DNA of 64,000 nucleotides from CBDCYS01 sp965224215 (GCA_965224215.1 CBDCYS010000043.1:62001-126000), one strand, 5' to 3'; counted from the stretch's first letter, positions 24,572 to 34,416 are shown. Notes: generated by a model from the letters alone, not told the origin. Program-made: numbers and translations.

Positions 24572-26467
24572 ATGATCTGGCTGGACCGGCTAATCGCCGA
24601 GCTCCTGGCGCCGCTTGCCGTCTGGGTCTTCATCAATGGTCTGGATGACCTGTTCCTCGATATCTCCTATCTCTATCTGCGTCTAAGCGACCGCCGCGGC
24701 CGCAACTCCGTCTCCACAAGAGCCCTGAAAGAATCCGCCGATCAACCCCAGCGCAAAATCGCTCTGATTATTCCCTGCTGGCAGGAACACGAAGTGATCG
24801 AGCAGATGCTCGACCACAATTTGTCCACGATCGACTATGACAATTACGACATTTGGCTGGGAGTCTACCCAAACGATGCGGCGACGATTGCGAAAGTCGT
24901 AGCTTCCGCGAAGAAGAGCCCGAGGGTCCGACATGTCGTTTGCGGACATGATGGTCCCACCACGAAAGCCGATTGCTTGAACTCGATCGTTCGCGGGATT
25001 CGTAGCCACGAAGAACGGACAGGCGAGCAATACGAGATCATTCAACAACACGATGCCGAAGACCTGATTCCGCGCCTTGCCCTGAAACGTTCGAGTCAGG
25101 AGATCGAGCACCACGGCATGATCCAGTTCCCGGTTCTGCCCCTGAGGACCCCGGTCCGGTGGCTGGCCCACGGCACTTACTGCGACGAGTTCGCCGAGGT
25201 TCACCTCAAAGAGCTTCTTGTTCGCTCACGCCTGGGAGGATTCATTCCTTCGGCGGGCGTAGGGACGGCGTATCGCCGCGAGGTGATTGAGCGGTTGGCG
25301 GAGCTCAACGACGGCGAGCCGTTCGATTCGCGAAGTCTGACCGAGGACTATTTCGTCGGTCTGCAAGTGCACAAATTAGGCTACTCGCAGTTGTTCGTCG
25401 TGCCAGCCGGCGCCTTCTCGGCCCAACAGGAGCGGAGCCCCGGACTGGTGTGCCTCGGCACAACGTTCGCCAGCGAAGCCACCCGCTCCTACTTCCCGCG
25501 TACCGTCAGGCAGGCGATTCGACAGCGGTCGCGCTGGGCGATTGGTATCGCCCTGCAATCCTGGCAGCGTTTCGGCTGGAATGCCGGTGCGGGCCAGACC
25601 TACTGGCTCTGGCGGGACCGCAAGGGCCTGGTAAATCACCCGGCAGCGATGCTGGCGAACCTGATTTTCTTCTACGCCATGGGGCGCCTGGTCTGGACCC
25701 GGCTCAGCGGAGGGGATGGGCATCTCAGCATCTTTGCCGATGTCTCGACAACAGTGGCATGGTTGTTGCTGGCCAATCTATGTCTGTTGTTCTGGCGGCT
25801 GGTGGTCCGCGGGGCATTCGGATGGACTGTTTACGGCTGGCGGCACGCGTTAGCCACGCCCCTGCGAGCGCCTTTTTCCAACGTGATTAGCTGCTGCTCG
25901 GCTGTCGGAGCCCTAGGGAAGTTCGCGACTGCACGACTAAAAGGGCAACCGTTGACCTGGAGCAAAACGGAACATTCCTACCCCAGTGGGGACACCCTGA
26001 CGGCCCATAGACGGCGGCTGGGTGAGATCCTCGTTGCGGCCAGGGAGATTGATCAAAGGCACGTCGATGATGCCTTGGCCGACATTGACGGTAGCGAACG
26101 AATCGGCGATTATCTGGTCCGCAAAGGGATGCTTGGCGAAGCACAGATTCAAAAGGCACTCGGGTCGCAGAGAGGCTTGACGTTTCGGCGGCTCGGCCAA
26201 GAAGACGTTGAATCCGAAGCGCTCAGCATGATTCCTCGGCCAACGGCCAATCATCTGGGCGTGATTCCCTTCTGCATAGACGATGCGAAACGATTGTGGC
26301 TGGCCGGCGCCGAAGTGCCCAGCGAGGCGTTGCGCCAAACCATTTCGCGCTACTCCACTCTCTCGCTGGGTTTTGTGCTGATTACCCGGTCGAACTTCAA
26401 CGAGCTAGCCGCGGCTCGGTTGAGTCAAGCTTCCCAGCGGCGATCCTTTCGGGCGGCAGGCGACTAG
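24572..26467 (+). CDS. NfrB-like membrane glycosyltransferase with C-terminal MshEN domain
   Basis: 631 aa. An N-terminal membrane segment (ELLAPLAVWVFINGLDDLFL) precedes a family 2 glycosyltransferase domain: ALIIPCWQEHEVIEQML, QQHDAEDLIP (DxD-like), SLTEDYFVGLQVHKLGY (catalytic ED) and RQRSRWAIGIALQSW (QxxRW). Membrane segments follow (NLIFFYAMGRLVW, WLLLANLCLLFWRLVV). From about 475, RLGEILVAAREIDQRHVDDAL and LVRKGMLGEAQIQKALGSQR match the MshEN (type II secretion ATPase N-terminal) fold, known in some proteins to bind c-di-GMP. The nearest known type is the N4 adsorption protein B group for exopolysaccharide synthesis. c-di-GMP control is inference. Confidence 0.83.
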   Translation: MIWLDRLIAELLAPLAVWVFINGLDDLFLDISYLYLRLSDRRGRNSVSTRALKESADQPQRKIALIIPCWQEHEVIEQMLDHNLSTIDYDNYDIWLGVYPNDAATIAKVVASAKKSPRVRHVVCGHDGPTTKADCLNSIVRGIRSHEERTGEQYEIIQQHDAEDLIPRLALKRSSQEIEHHGMIQFPVLPLRTPVRWLAHGTYCDEFAEVHLKELLVRSRLGGFIPSAGVGTAYRREVIERLAELNDGEPFDSRSLTEDYFVGLQVHKLGYSQLFVVPAGAFSAQQERSPGLVCLGTTFASEATRSYFPRTVRQAIRQRSRWAIGIALQSWQRFGWNAGAGQTYWLWRDRKGLVNHPAAMLANLIFFYAMGRLVWTRLSGGDGHLSIFADVSTTVAWLLLANLCLLFWRLVVRGAFGWTVYGWRHALATPLRAPFSNVISCCSAVGALGKFATARLKGQPLTWSKTEHSYPSGDTLTAHRRRLGEILVAAREIDQRHVDDALADIDGSERIGDYLVRKGMLGEAQIQKALGSQRGLTFRRLGQEDVESEALSMIPRPTANHLGVIPFCIDDAKRLWLAGAEVPSEALRQTISRYSTLSLGFVLITRSNFNELAAARLSQASQRRSFRAAGD

Positions 26468-26690
26468 CCAAGCCAACCGTCGGGAGGGGCAGCGTTTTCC
26501 TACGCCAGTACCCACTACGCCACCTACGCCACCTACGCGGCACGCCACCGCTTTGCTTGCGCGGTTTGACGACGGCGTGATAGCATCAATTCAGTTGGTC
26601 CCGAGCATCTCAAGACGTGCTGAAGGCCTTCCGCCGGAACCCTCCTCCTAGCTGCTCGAGTGGGATCCTGTTTTCATCCAAACCTAAGCC

Positions 26691-26767
26691 GGGGACGTAG
26701 TTCAGTTGGTTAGAACGCTGGCCTGTCACGCCGGAGGTCGCGGGTTCGAGTCCCGTCGTCCCCGCCA
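26691..26767 (+). tRNA. tRNA-Asp (GTC)
   Basis: The cloverleaf can be drawn: acceptor GGGGACG/CGTCCCC, D-arm with TTCAGTTGGTTAGAA, anticodon stem CTGGC/GCCGG with loop CTGTCAC giving GTC, TPsiC arm GCGGGTTCGAGTCCCGT, and an encoded CCA. It sits alone between the glycosyltransferase and the convergent M29 peptidase. Confidence 0.97.
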
Positions 26768-26838
26768 TCGTTTAGGTGTCTTTGGATGAATCTTCACCGA
26801 AGAATTGAAGCAGCTTCAGATTCCCTCAGACAGACCAG

Positions 26839-28023
26839 CTACCGGAAGTCTTCCGCGAGCTTTCCGTCGCGGACAAGCACGCGGCCCAGCACTTCCACCG
26901 TAGCGTCAGGGAAGAAGAACCAGCGCACGAAGTTACCGCCCACGTAGCCTCCGAGTTCTGAGTTGTTCCCCAGGCTCAAACGCACAACGCCATCCCCGTA
27001 TCCAAAGTAGGGAAGAATGTCGCTGCCCGGAGGCGGAATCAGCTCGGGATTGAAGCCCAGCCCAAACTCGCGAAAACTTCTGGCGCCGCGCCCGCCGTCT
27101 CGCAGGACCTGCTTCACCACCCGGGCGTTCCGCTGCGCTTCGCTGCTCACAACCTGGCCGCGCCGAATCTCAATGCGCACGTCATGTGCTACGCTGTCGC
27201 CGAAACGGGCTTCAGGGATAACAATCACGCCCTCCACGCTCTCCTCGATTGGCGCTACGCGGAGGACACCGCAGGGCAACTCAGCCTCACGATCGATCCT
27301 GATCTTGGAACGGCCCAGACGAGTCGCCGACAAATCCCCGTCCTGCTTGTTGAACGGTCGTCTACCCACGCGAAATTTTAGGTCCGTGCCGGCTGGGGTG
27401 CGCACTCGGGCGGTTCCCAATTTCATCACATGCTTGACGCGGTCCTGCGCCAAGCCGATCGCACGGCAATCCGCGCCGAGTGCCCGTTCGTAGACTTCAT
27501 CGAGCTCAGGAGTATGTTCACCCGCCAAACCATCGGCGCGTACGCTTCCCCGCGACCAGTGGAAATGAACTTGCCTCCGCCGCCCCCCTTTGTCCAGCCA
27601 TTCGCCCAACGCGGCAACCTCGCCCGGCGGAGTGCCGCGCACTCCAACTTGTTCGGGCAACCAGACGTAAACTTCCACGCTTTCGAGCAACTTCTCGAAG
27701 GCCGGATCGGGCGCCGAACGCCCGCCTTGAGGGGCGGCAGCAAGCGGTAAGTACGCCAACTCCATAATGTCGCCGGCTCCGGCTTTCTGCAGCCGCTGGC
27801 GCAAGGGAGCTACTAGTTCCCGAAAATAGATTGGATCGGCCCGCAAGACGACTTTCTCCCCGGGCCGCAAGTTGAGGGTCTCGACGATCCGGCCGGCCAT
27901 CATCGAGTAGTCGAGATCGGGAGTCTGCCCGAAAGAGAACTGCGCAGCCAACAGGACGAGTGAGACAACCAATACGGGGAGTGCAGGCATTGCGGGCCGA
28001 GGGTAGAGCAGTCGTATGTTCAC
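26839..28023 (-). CDS. Secreted M29-type aminopeptidase
   Basis: 394 aa with signal peptide (MPALPVLVVSLVLLAAQFSFG). The body follows the thermophilic aminopeptidase T (M29) pattern: ETLNLRPGEKVVLRADP, VGVRGTPPGEVAALGEWLD, LKFRVGRRPFNKQDGDLS, LPCGVLRVAPIEESVEGVIV, FGLGFNPELIPPPG and LSLGNNSELGGYVGGN. M29 enzymes use two metal ions; here the usual terminal His positions look changed (VRLSLGNN in place of HIALG-type), so activity is not certain. Export is unusual for a family best known from cytosolic enzymes. Confidence 0.75.
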   Translation of the reverse strand: MNIRLLYPRPAMPALPVLVVSLVLLAAQFSFGQTPDLDYSMMAGRIVETLNLRPGEKVVLRADPIYFRELVAPLRQRLQKAGAGDIMELAYLPLAAAPQGGRSAPDPAFEKLLESVEVYVWLPEQVGVRGTPPGEVAALGEWLDKGGRRRQVHFHWSRGSVRADGLAGEHTPELDEVYERALGADCRAIGLAQDRVKHVMKLGTARVRTPAGTDLKFRVGRRPFNKQDGDLSATRLGRSKIRIDREAELPCGVLRVAPIEESVEGVIVIPEARFGDSVAHDVRIEIRRGQVVSSEAQRNARVVKQVLRDGGRGARSFREFGLGFNPELIPPPGSDILPYFGYGDGVVRLSLGNNSELGGYVGGNFVRWFFFPDATVEVLGRVLVRDGKLAEDFR

Positions 28024-28133
28024 AGGGATGATTCTACCGCGCCGGAAGTCGAGACCTCCGGCCGCTTTGTGTCAATGCCGCGGAGAACCCGACTCGGGCG
28101 GACCTGCCGCAACAGCGCGAACGGATCCGAAGT

Positions 28134-28814
28134 TCAACTCCAATCAGCAAATCTCGCGAAAGCGCGCTGAATCTCCGCGGCCAGAGCGCTGATAGCTTCC
28201 GGCTTAGCGCCGCGCTTGATAAGCCCGTGTCCGCCGCCGTCAACCTCGTATAGCTGGTGCAAAGCAGGAATCAGCGGCAAGGCGCCGCGCATCTCGTCCA
28301 GAGACCCGAAGGCATCTTTCGTCCCGTGGGCAAAGAACGCGGGAACTTGCATGTCCGGAAAATGAGCGGTACGCAGGCTTTCGGGTTTTCCCGGAGGGTG
28401 CAACGGATAGGAGATCAGTAGCAGACCGTCGACCACCGAAAAGTCCTCGGCGGCAAGAAGCGTGGCTTGCCTGCCTCCGTAAGACTGGCCACCGAGGAAG
28501 ACGCGGTCATGAGCGAACTCCCGGACCGCCTCCACCGCCTGCCTCAAGCCTTGGCGGTCACGTGCGGCGGCGCCACCATGAGGCGGTCCCTTGGGTCGCG
28601 ACTGGCGATAGGGCAGATCGCACCGCAACGTATTCACTCCGGCGGCGGCAAACTGTTCCGCTAGCGCCACGAGCAGCGGAGCGCCGCAGTTGGAGCCCGC
28701 GCCGTGCGTCAGGACCAGGGCGTTTCCGGATGGCTTGTCGGCCGTGTGCAAGTAGCCGCGAACAGACGGACCTTCTGGATAGTCGCGCGCGAAAGGTTCA
28801 GGCTTGGCCTGCAT
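28134..28814 (-). CDS. Alpha/beta hydrolase, Tex30/KANL3-like dienelactone hydrolase type
   Basis: 226 aa. Visible marks: VLTHGAGSNCGAPLL (oxyanion region), TLRCDLPYRQSRPKGPPHGG, nucleophile elbow GGQSYGGRQ with Ser, VPAFFAHGTKDAFGS with acid Asp, and VDGGGHGLIKRG with catalytic His. These give a complete Ser-Asp-His triad. No signal peptide; cytosolic. The start overlaps the end of the upstream gene by 17 bp on the same strand, suggesting cotranscription. Substrate unknown. Confidence 0.83.
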   Translation of the reverse strand: MQAKPEPFARDYPEGPSVRGYLHTADKPSGNALVLTHGAGSNCGAPLLVALAEQFAAAGVNTLRCDLPYRQSRPKGPPHGGAAARDRQGLRQAVEAVREFAHDRVFLGGQSYGGRQATLLAAEDFSVVDGLLLISYPLHPPGKPESLRTAHFPDMQVPAFFAHGTKDAFGSLDEMRGALPLIPALHQLYEVDGGGHGLIKRGAKPEAISALAAEIQRAFARFADWS

Positions 28815-29298
28815 CCGTTCCAGGATAGCTCGATTTCAGCGGGACGTCCGGGTTTGTCAGTGCTTGGCCGTTGGGGCAGGGGGACCCCATGAAATCTCTA
28901 TCTCTCGGTCCACCTACAAACAAACTCTCCGTATTGTTCCGGAGCTTGCAGACGCTCCCGGCCCCGTAGATGACCATCCTGTTGCCCCTCCCCCCAGTCA
29001 TGTCAAGCACTTTAATGCGAATCGTCGCACGGTTATTCCGAAGCAGCCCCGGAAAGACATCAGTAGCGATGCCTTCATATCGCATTTCAAAGACGGTGTT
29101 TTCTGTTCTGGCCTCTCCCCGGAAGCTGGCGTAATACGTATTTCCATAGGGACGAGATTGTCGGACGCCCCGGACGACGGCCTTTTCGTCAAAGAGAACG
29201 CCTGAGCAGTTGGCCTCTTGGGCAGCTACGTTCGCCTCGCTCAGCAGCGTCGCGAGACCAACGAACAGCGCCCGCAATAAAACCTTCGAATTCCTCAT
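28798..29298 (-). CDS. Secreted hypothetical protein, 166 aa
   Basis: ATG at 29298 is chosen because a strong GGAGGAGGA ribosome site precedes it and a signal peptide follows (MRNSKVLLRALFVGLATLLS ... AAQ). The mature part is beta-rich (VFEMRYEGIATDVFPGLL, ATIRIKVLDMTGG, GRGNRMVIYGAGSVCKLRN) with two Cys. No family recognised. It overlaps the hydrolase gene downstream. Confidence 0.6.
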   Translation of the reverse strand: MRNSKVLLRALFVGLATLLSEANVAAQEANCSGVLFDEKAVVRGVRQSRPYGNTYYASFRGEARTENTVFEMRYEGIATDVFPGLLRNNRATIRIKVLDMTGGRGNRMVIYGAGSVCKLRNNTESLFVGGPRDRDFMGSPCPNGQALTNPDVPLKSSYPGTDAGQA

Positions 29299-29619
29299 CA
29301 GTTCCTCCTCCCAAGGCTCGAACAAATCGAACAGGTGGCACGATCGACTACTTGGGGAGATCTCCCCTTGTGCCGCACTAGTGATCATCAGGCTGTACCT
29401 GAATTGTGATTTTGGCAAGACTTAATTTGATCCAAATTTCCATCTTGGCCATTCCGGCACGTACATCTGCTCGCCTACCGCAATCGCTTGTCGCAGGGCC
29501 GGTCCTGCAGGCGCTTCAGGTCGTTGGGGTCACCGAGGACTGCGCACCTGGCGATAAGCCGCTGCATGTCCGGCTCGGCCAGGATATCCGCTATCTGCGT
29601 TACCTGCATGGCTATGACA
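29299..29619. other. Spacer with a possible gene end cut by the MITE
   Basis: On the minus strand a short frame entering from the MITE reads MQVTQIADILAEPDMQRLIA and stops near 29475. It looks like the C-terminus of a lost gene but matches nothing I recognise. Otherwise empty. Confidence 0.3.
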
Positions 29620-30149
29620 CCTGAATTATGCACAGATTCACTTTGCGAGTGTGGCTGCGTTCGTAGCGGGTTGGCGGTCGTCGTGAGGTGGTAGCTCGGC
29701 AACTGGCCTTTTGGCTTCTCCGTGTCCGGTTTCCCTTCCCGCCCAGAATCCGCGTCGTCAAAACCTCGCTCGGAAGTGACGTGTTTCCAGTGCGTTACGG
29801 CTAGTGCATAAAAGTTTATGCATAGCGCATAGCCAGGCTCTCAGATCAGCGCCCTCCCGACCACCGGCAGCAAGCCGCCGTAGGGAGTCGGCTTCCTGCC
29901 GCGGAAGTGGTAAGGCGTCGAAGCCCCGATTTTATTGGGCCGCGAGGCCGTCACGGCTGGGCCTTGTTGGACGGGCCTTTGGGAGCTATGCTGTTTTCGT
30001 CTGGTAACCATGTGGGTGACCTCCTTGGGGTTGGCTGGCGAAGCTGGGATCTTTGCCAGCCTACCTTTTTACCCCATGTTTTCGGGGGTCCCAAATGGTC
30101 TCTTGCGGCTCAGCCCTCCTCAGGTCCACGCCGCAGTGCATAATTCAGG
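29620..30149 (-). mobile_element. IS1380-derived 530-bp MITE, copy 1
   Basis: Both ends carry CCTGAATTATGCA inverted, and the outer parts resemble the IS1380-family element (GCAAGCCGCCGTAGGGAGTC, CCCCGATTTTATTGGGCCGC), while most of the transposase gene is missing. A nearly identical unit of the same length lies at 34424. Flanking pentamers differ (TGACA and TTTCA), so this copy may mark a recombination joint rather than a clean insertion. Confidence 0.85.
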
Positions 30150-30482
30150 TTTCACATAGCGCCAGGCGTACGCGACACTGAGGTCCTCGATAAACTTGAG
30201 CGATGAGACGGGAAGCGTTACGACCTTTTCGGAGGCATTCGAGTATGCATCCAACGGACCTTGACCTTTGAGGGGCAGCTGGATTCGCGTTCCCAATATA
30301 GCTTGCTTCTCGGGCCGGTCCATGAATTGCCGCAGACCATCTTCGTAGAGTCGCTCGATGCGCTCACGGTAACGCGACTGATCTCGCGTCAACTCCGCTC
30401 GAGAGTACATATCCTCGACCCCGGCCGCCACCAGTACCCCCGGAATGGTCAGTCCTAGTACGAACGCTATGGTCTTCATCAT
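30150..30482 (-). pseudogene. Secreted hypothetical protein truncated by the MITE
   Basis: It begins MKTIAFVLGLTIPGVLVAAG (signal peptide), continues RDQSRYRERIERLYEDGLRQ and TLPVSSLKFIEDLSVAYAWR, then runs into the MITE end at 30149, where the last residues come from IS sequence. The family is not recognised; the C-terminal motif hints at a larger periplasmic domain now lost. Its ATG overlaps the stop of the membrane-protein gene upstream by 4 bp, forming an operon. Confidence 0.6.
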
Positions 30483-31096
30483 GTATCCTCCGCAACACCG
30501 AAAGAAAAGAACTCGGCCGTTGCGCGAAACGCATTGGAATCTTCCTCCGGCACACTACCTTCGGCCCAGAGTTGAAACTGCTCAAAATCGGTCCAGTCGT
30601 CTCCCCAGACGCTCTGCATGAGTCGCAGCTTCGCCTCTAGTCGCCTTTGATCAACCGTCCTGCGTTGCCCATCGGATAGCGCCGGATTGAGGAGGTCCGG
30701 CATCTCGTTGAGGAATTTAATGTGTCGACGCAGACGGTTCCGATCTGATTCCAAGTCTTCGACATTTCCTGCGGCCGAAGCGAGAGTAGGTGTCGGCCCG
30801 GCACCCGAGATTTCCGGGGTGCCCGCCGCGACTCCTTGCCCGTAGGACAAGGGGTATGCGTACGACATCACCACAACAATCGCGCCAAACAAAGCGAAGA
30901 ACACTCCGGGAGCGACGCGACTCACCATCACGGTGACGTCCCCCGGAAGCTTGACTGAACCAGAACCCTCTCCAGTCGCTTTGACTGTCTGAAAAAGCCG
31001 ATAACCCAGATATACGGATACCCCACCAATGAACACTGCTGCGATTCGCTCTACCATGCGAAGAACAAAAGTGTAAAAAACGTCGTTTTCACTCAT
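30479..31096 (-). CDS. Two-TM membrane protein, unknown function
   Basis: 205 aa. TM1 lies in VERIAAVFIGGVSVYLGYRLF and TM2 in VAPGVFFALFGAIVVVMSYAYP, with a short loop containing KATGEGSGSVKLPGD, then a soluble, charged C-terminal helical region (SDRNRLRRHIKFLNEMPDLL, WGDDWTDFEQFQLWAEG). No family recognised. It is transcribed with the truncated secreted gene behind it. Confidence 0.6.
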   Translation of the reverse strand: MSENDVFYTFVLRMVERIAAVFIGGVSVYLGYRLFQTVKATGEGSGSVKLPGDVTVMVSRVAPGVFFALFGAIVVVMSYAYPLSYGQGVAAGTPEISGAGPTPTLASAAGNVEDLESDRNRLRRHIKFLNEMPDLLNPALSDGQRRTVDQRRLEAKLRLMQSVWGDDWTDFEQFQLWAEGSVPEEDSNAFRATAEFFSFGVAEDT

Positions 31097-31170
31097 GACA
31101 GCGTACGGTTAAGGTCAGCATTCCGCCTACTCTTACTCCTCGTTTTGCTTCGGCGTTTATCAGAAAGCTT

Positions 31171-31482
31171 CTAGGCGCCTGCTGTCGCCGCCACCGGTCC
31201 AGCAGACCCGCCCGTTACCTCGGGCGCAAACTCCTTCGCCAATCGCGGGGGCCCAGGAATCCTCTTGTCTGCCTCCGCTTCGAGGCAAACGACACCGAGA
31301 GCTTGCAGGCCCCTGGGTCCGTCCATCAGTTCGAACTCGACCACGGCCCTTTCCTGGAGTTTGCGGTAACCCTCCATCTCGATGGCGGAGTAATGCACGA
31401 ATGCTTCCTCCCCACTGGCTCGAAGAATGAATCCGTAGCCTTTCGGCGCGCTGAACCACTTCACAGTACCTGTTTCTTTCAC
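31171..31482 (-). CDS. Cold-shock domain protein with C-terminal extension
   Basis: 103 aa. The CSD is complete: GTVKWFSAPKGYGFILRASG (RNP1 KGYGFI) and EEAFVHYSAIEMEGYRKL (RNP2-like FVHYSAI), followed by QERAVVEFELMDGPRGLQA. About 30 extra residues (PGPPRLAKEFAPEVTGG...) follow the 70-residue core. It binds single-stranded nucleic acid. A single gene; the 3' side of IS-A5 begins about 120 bp upstream of its start. Confidence 0.9.
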   Translation of the reverse strand: MKETGTVKWFSAPKGYGFILRASGEEAFVHYSAIEMEGYRKLQERAVVEFELMDGPRGLQALGVVCLEAEADKRIPGPPRLAKEFAPEVTGGSAGPVAATAGA

Positions 31483-32605
31483 TGATTCTCCCCTTTTTCG
31501 ATCAGATCGTTGCGTAGGGGGATTCGCCCTATACGGTGGCGAATCTCCACTTCTGCTGGGTTACGCGCAAGCCGGGCCCAAATGGGGCCACTTTTTATAT
31601 TTAGATGGGTATCCGGTTGACTCAGGTAGCCCCAAGATGTAGTATGCCGGCAGATGGAAGATTACCCTCAGAACCTGACAGAGTTCGAGGCCCGTTTTAG
31701 CAGTGAGGAGGCCTGCCGGGAGTATCTGTTCCGGCTGCGCTGGCCGGACGGTTTCCGCTGTCCGGGTTGCGGTTGTGGAAAGTCGTGGCCTTTGCGAAAA
31801 GTGCTGCTGCAGTGCGCTGCGTGTGGGCGCCAAACCTCGGTGACCGCCGGGACCATCTTTCAGGACACGCGCAGCCCTTTGCCGTTGTGGTTTCGTGCGA
31901 TGTGGTGGGTCACCACCCAAAAAACCGGAGCCAGCGCTTTGGGACTGCAAAGAGTGTTGGGGCTCAACAGGTACGAAACGGCTTGGACCTGGCTGCACAA
32001 AATGCGGCGCGCGATGGTGCGGCCGGGACGGGATTTGCTGACCGGGACAGTGGAAGTCGATGAAAGCTACTGGGGCGGGCTCGAAGAGGGCCTGCGGGGC
32101 CGAAACCTGAAAAACAAAGCATTGATCGCAGTGGCCGTTCAAGAGGATGGGCGGGGTATCGGCCGGATTCGCATGAAGAGAATCGAGGATGCCTCGGGCG
32201 AGAGCCTGTTGCCTTTCGTGGAAGAGTGCATCGAGCCGGGCAGCGTGGTGCATACCGACGGCTGGCCCGGTTACTCCGGGTTGAAAAAGGAAGGCTACGT
32301 CCATCAGGTCACAGTTGTCAGCAGGCAGGAGCAGTCCGCGCCGGAATTGATGCCCCGCGTCCACCGCGTGATGTCACTGCTCAAGCGCTGGCTGCTGGGC
32401 ACCCATCAGGGCGCCGTGAGCCACAAACATCTGGACTACTACCTGGACGAGTTCACCTTCCGTTTCAACCGCCGCAAATCCAAAAGCCGCGGCAAACTCT
32501 TATCGGCTCGTCCAGCAGGCGGTAGCCGTGGATCCCGCGACTTACAAGATGATTGCGTAATTATCTACTTGACGCAAGGGTGGGTGCCGTGGTAGCCTCG
32601 CTTTT

Positions 32606-33406
32606 ATGCTATCGCCATCCGCTAGGCAGAAAATTGCCAATGAGGCTATCAACTTTATACTTCAGGCTTTCTACGCTGGCGTGGTGTACTCCGTGTTAGC
32701 AGCAGGTGGAACAATATACGCTTGGATTACCGGAGCGGATCAGCAATGGGTTTTTTTGGGCCTAGGTGCGCTCGGAACCCTGTTTCTTGTCTTGGTGACC
32801 ACTGGTGTCGTCGTTTGGCAACGCTCCAAATCAAAGCCGCTACAGACGGTTGGTCGTAAGGGATATTTGGATTTCAGAAAGGACGCGGAGGCTGCAATTC
32901 ACCAACTACAAGTGGACATCCCCAAGATTACGGCAATAAATCAGCGGATGGGCGAGATCGCGTCGAATGCTTCAAAACGTCCAGATACATCCTCGCACCG
33001 CGCGATCCACGCAGGAGTCGTAAAGGTATCAAAAAAGATCAATCGGCAGGCGAGCATTATGAGGATTCGCTCGGGTCCCGTAAAGCGCAACGTTGACCTA
33101 CTCATCGAAAGCATAACCGGATGGTCTGATTGGGTCCGGAAGCGGCAGGGACCAGATGAAATTCAGTCGCTTCTCCCACTGATCCGATCTATTGGGGCTC
33201 CGCTTCAACAGACTATTTCTAGTCTAGAATCGTTTCAGGCGAGTCTACAGGTGAACATTCGAGAGATGAGTCAGGAGATGGATTTGGCTGGAGGGGCATT
33301 TCACAGTGAAATGGACGCGGTTCTCAAGCGGATAAAGCAGCTCCGTGCGTGCTGTCAGCAGCAGATTTCCCTATTAGATCCTTATACTTCAGGGAGTCCG
33401 AGTTAA
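32606..33406 (+). CDS. IS-B cargo membrane protein, copy 2
   Basis: 266 aa, the same protein as at 1740-2540 with one visible change (LQVNIREM for LQVHIREM). Two N-terminal membrane segments and a helical tail. A promoter-like TTGACG in the adjoining terminal repeat, about 18 bp before TAGCCT, could drive it; start ATG 32606. Confidence 0.8.
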   Translation: MLSPSARQKIANEAINFILQAFYAGVVYSVLAAGGTIYAWITGADQQWVFLGLGALGTLFLVLVTTGVVVWQRSKSKPLQTVGRKGYLDFRKDAEAAIHQLQVDIPKITAINQRMGEIASNASKRPDTSSHRAIHAGVVKVSKKINRQASIMRIRSGPVKRNVDLLIESITGWSDWVRKRQGPDEIQSLLPLIRSIGAPLQQTISSLESFQASLQVNIREMSQEMDLAGGAFHSEMDAVLKRIKQLRACCQQQISLLDPYTSGSPS

Positions 33407-34259
33407 TGAGCCGCAGCAGGGTGTCCCGAAACAAATACGGATTGTTCCGATTGTCGAACCGAAACTCGAACTCATCAAGGTAGGCAGGAAGATGCTTCAC
33501 GCTGACTTTATGATAGGCACCGACAACAGACCGCTTGAAGAGCGAGAACGCGCCCTCGATCGAGTTCGTGTGGACATCGCCGCGAACCCACTCGTCAGCG
33601 GAATGGTTTACGCTCTCGTGCTTGGTTTTCTCATCGCCAATGCCTTTGTAGGCTTCGTAGTCGTCGGTATAGATGTTCTCGGCATCCGGGGCGTGCTCCT
33701 CAATGAATCCGTGAAGCGTTTCGCGATTGCGCCGCTTGCCGACCGTCAGCCGGATATTGCCATCGCGTTCGATAGCCCCGAGAACCATCGTTTTGTTCCC
33801 CGTGTATCCCCGGCCCATGCCCTTGGCCTTACCGCCGACCCAGGTCTCATCGACTTCGACGGTGCCTTCAAGGGGCTCGGTGTCGGCGTCCTTCATGGCG
33901 GCTCGGATACGATGGCAGAGATACCAAGCGGTCTTGTAGGCTACTTTCAGGGTGCGCTTGAGTTGGTTGGCCGAAATCCCTTTGCGGGATTCGCACATCA
34001 GGTAGATGGCCGCGAACCACTTGGGAAGCGGCAAGTGAGAATCATGGAAGATTGTCCCGGCGGTAACGGAGAACTGGTACCGGCATGAGTCGCAATCGAA
34101 CTGTCCGCGCTTGTGGATTCGAGAGATCTTCTCGTTTTCGCATCGTGGGCACTGTATACCCTTGGGCCAGCGTAAGCCCTCAAGGTAGGAGCGGCATTTC
34201 TCTTCAGAGTGGAACCGGTCCATTAGCGTCATCAAATCGATATTTGCGGTGGAAGCCAT
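33324..34259 (-). CDS. IS1595-family transposase of IS-B2
   Basis: 311 aa, identical to the copy-1 protein: zinc ribbon CPRCENEKI ... CDSCRYQF, VEVDETWVGGK, YTDDYEAYKG, YLDEFEFRFDNR. The coding part is intact, but the presumed promoter beyond the small gene is broken by the MITE. Confidence 0.92.
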   Translation of the reverse strand: MASTANIDLMTLMDRFHSEEKCRSYLEGLRWPKGIQCPRCENEKISRIHKRGQFDCDSCRYQFSVTAGTIFHDSHLPLPKWFAAIYLMCESRKGISANQLKRTLKVAYKTAWYLCHRIRAAMKDADTEPLEGTVEVDETWVGGKAKGMGRGYTGNKTMVLGAIERDGNIRLTVGKRRNRETLHGFIEEHAPDAENIYTDDYEAYKGIGDEKTKHESVNHSADEWVRGDVHTNSIEGAFSLFKRSVVGAYHKVSVKHLPAYLDEFEFRFDNRNNPYLFRDTLLRLINSDSLKYKDLIGKSAADSTHGAALSA

Positions 34260-34263
34260 AGCT

Positions 34264-34416
34264 ATGACCAGAAAGAAACCAGAGAAGGATCTAACGACCG
34301 ACGAAGCGATGCGGAGGATCTTCCCGAAGAAGGTACGCGAAGAACTTCACCGAGTAGCGCACGAGAAGGACGACAAAGAACTGAAAGGAAAGAAGACAAC
34401 CCGATCACAAGAATAG
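34264..34416 (+). CDS. 50-aa basic protein of IS-B2
   Basis: The frame reads MTRKKPEKDLTTDEAMRRIF and ends KTTRSQE, differing from copy 1 only by Q for L near the end. It starts 4 bp from the divergent transposase ATG. It stops 7 nt before the MITE edge, so the insertion spared the frame. Confidence 0.55.
   Translation: MTRKKPEKDLTTDEAMRRIFPKKVREELHRVAHEKDDKELKGKKTTRSQE

Noticed and set aside
26839..28023. Possible extra gene on the plus strand (27017-27493)
   Set aside because: Antisense to the M29 peptidase, whose motifs are clear.
29396..29412. CCTGAATTGTGA, similar to the IS1380 terminal repeat
   Set aside because: Only the first eight bases match and no partner end or duplication is present; probably chance.
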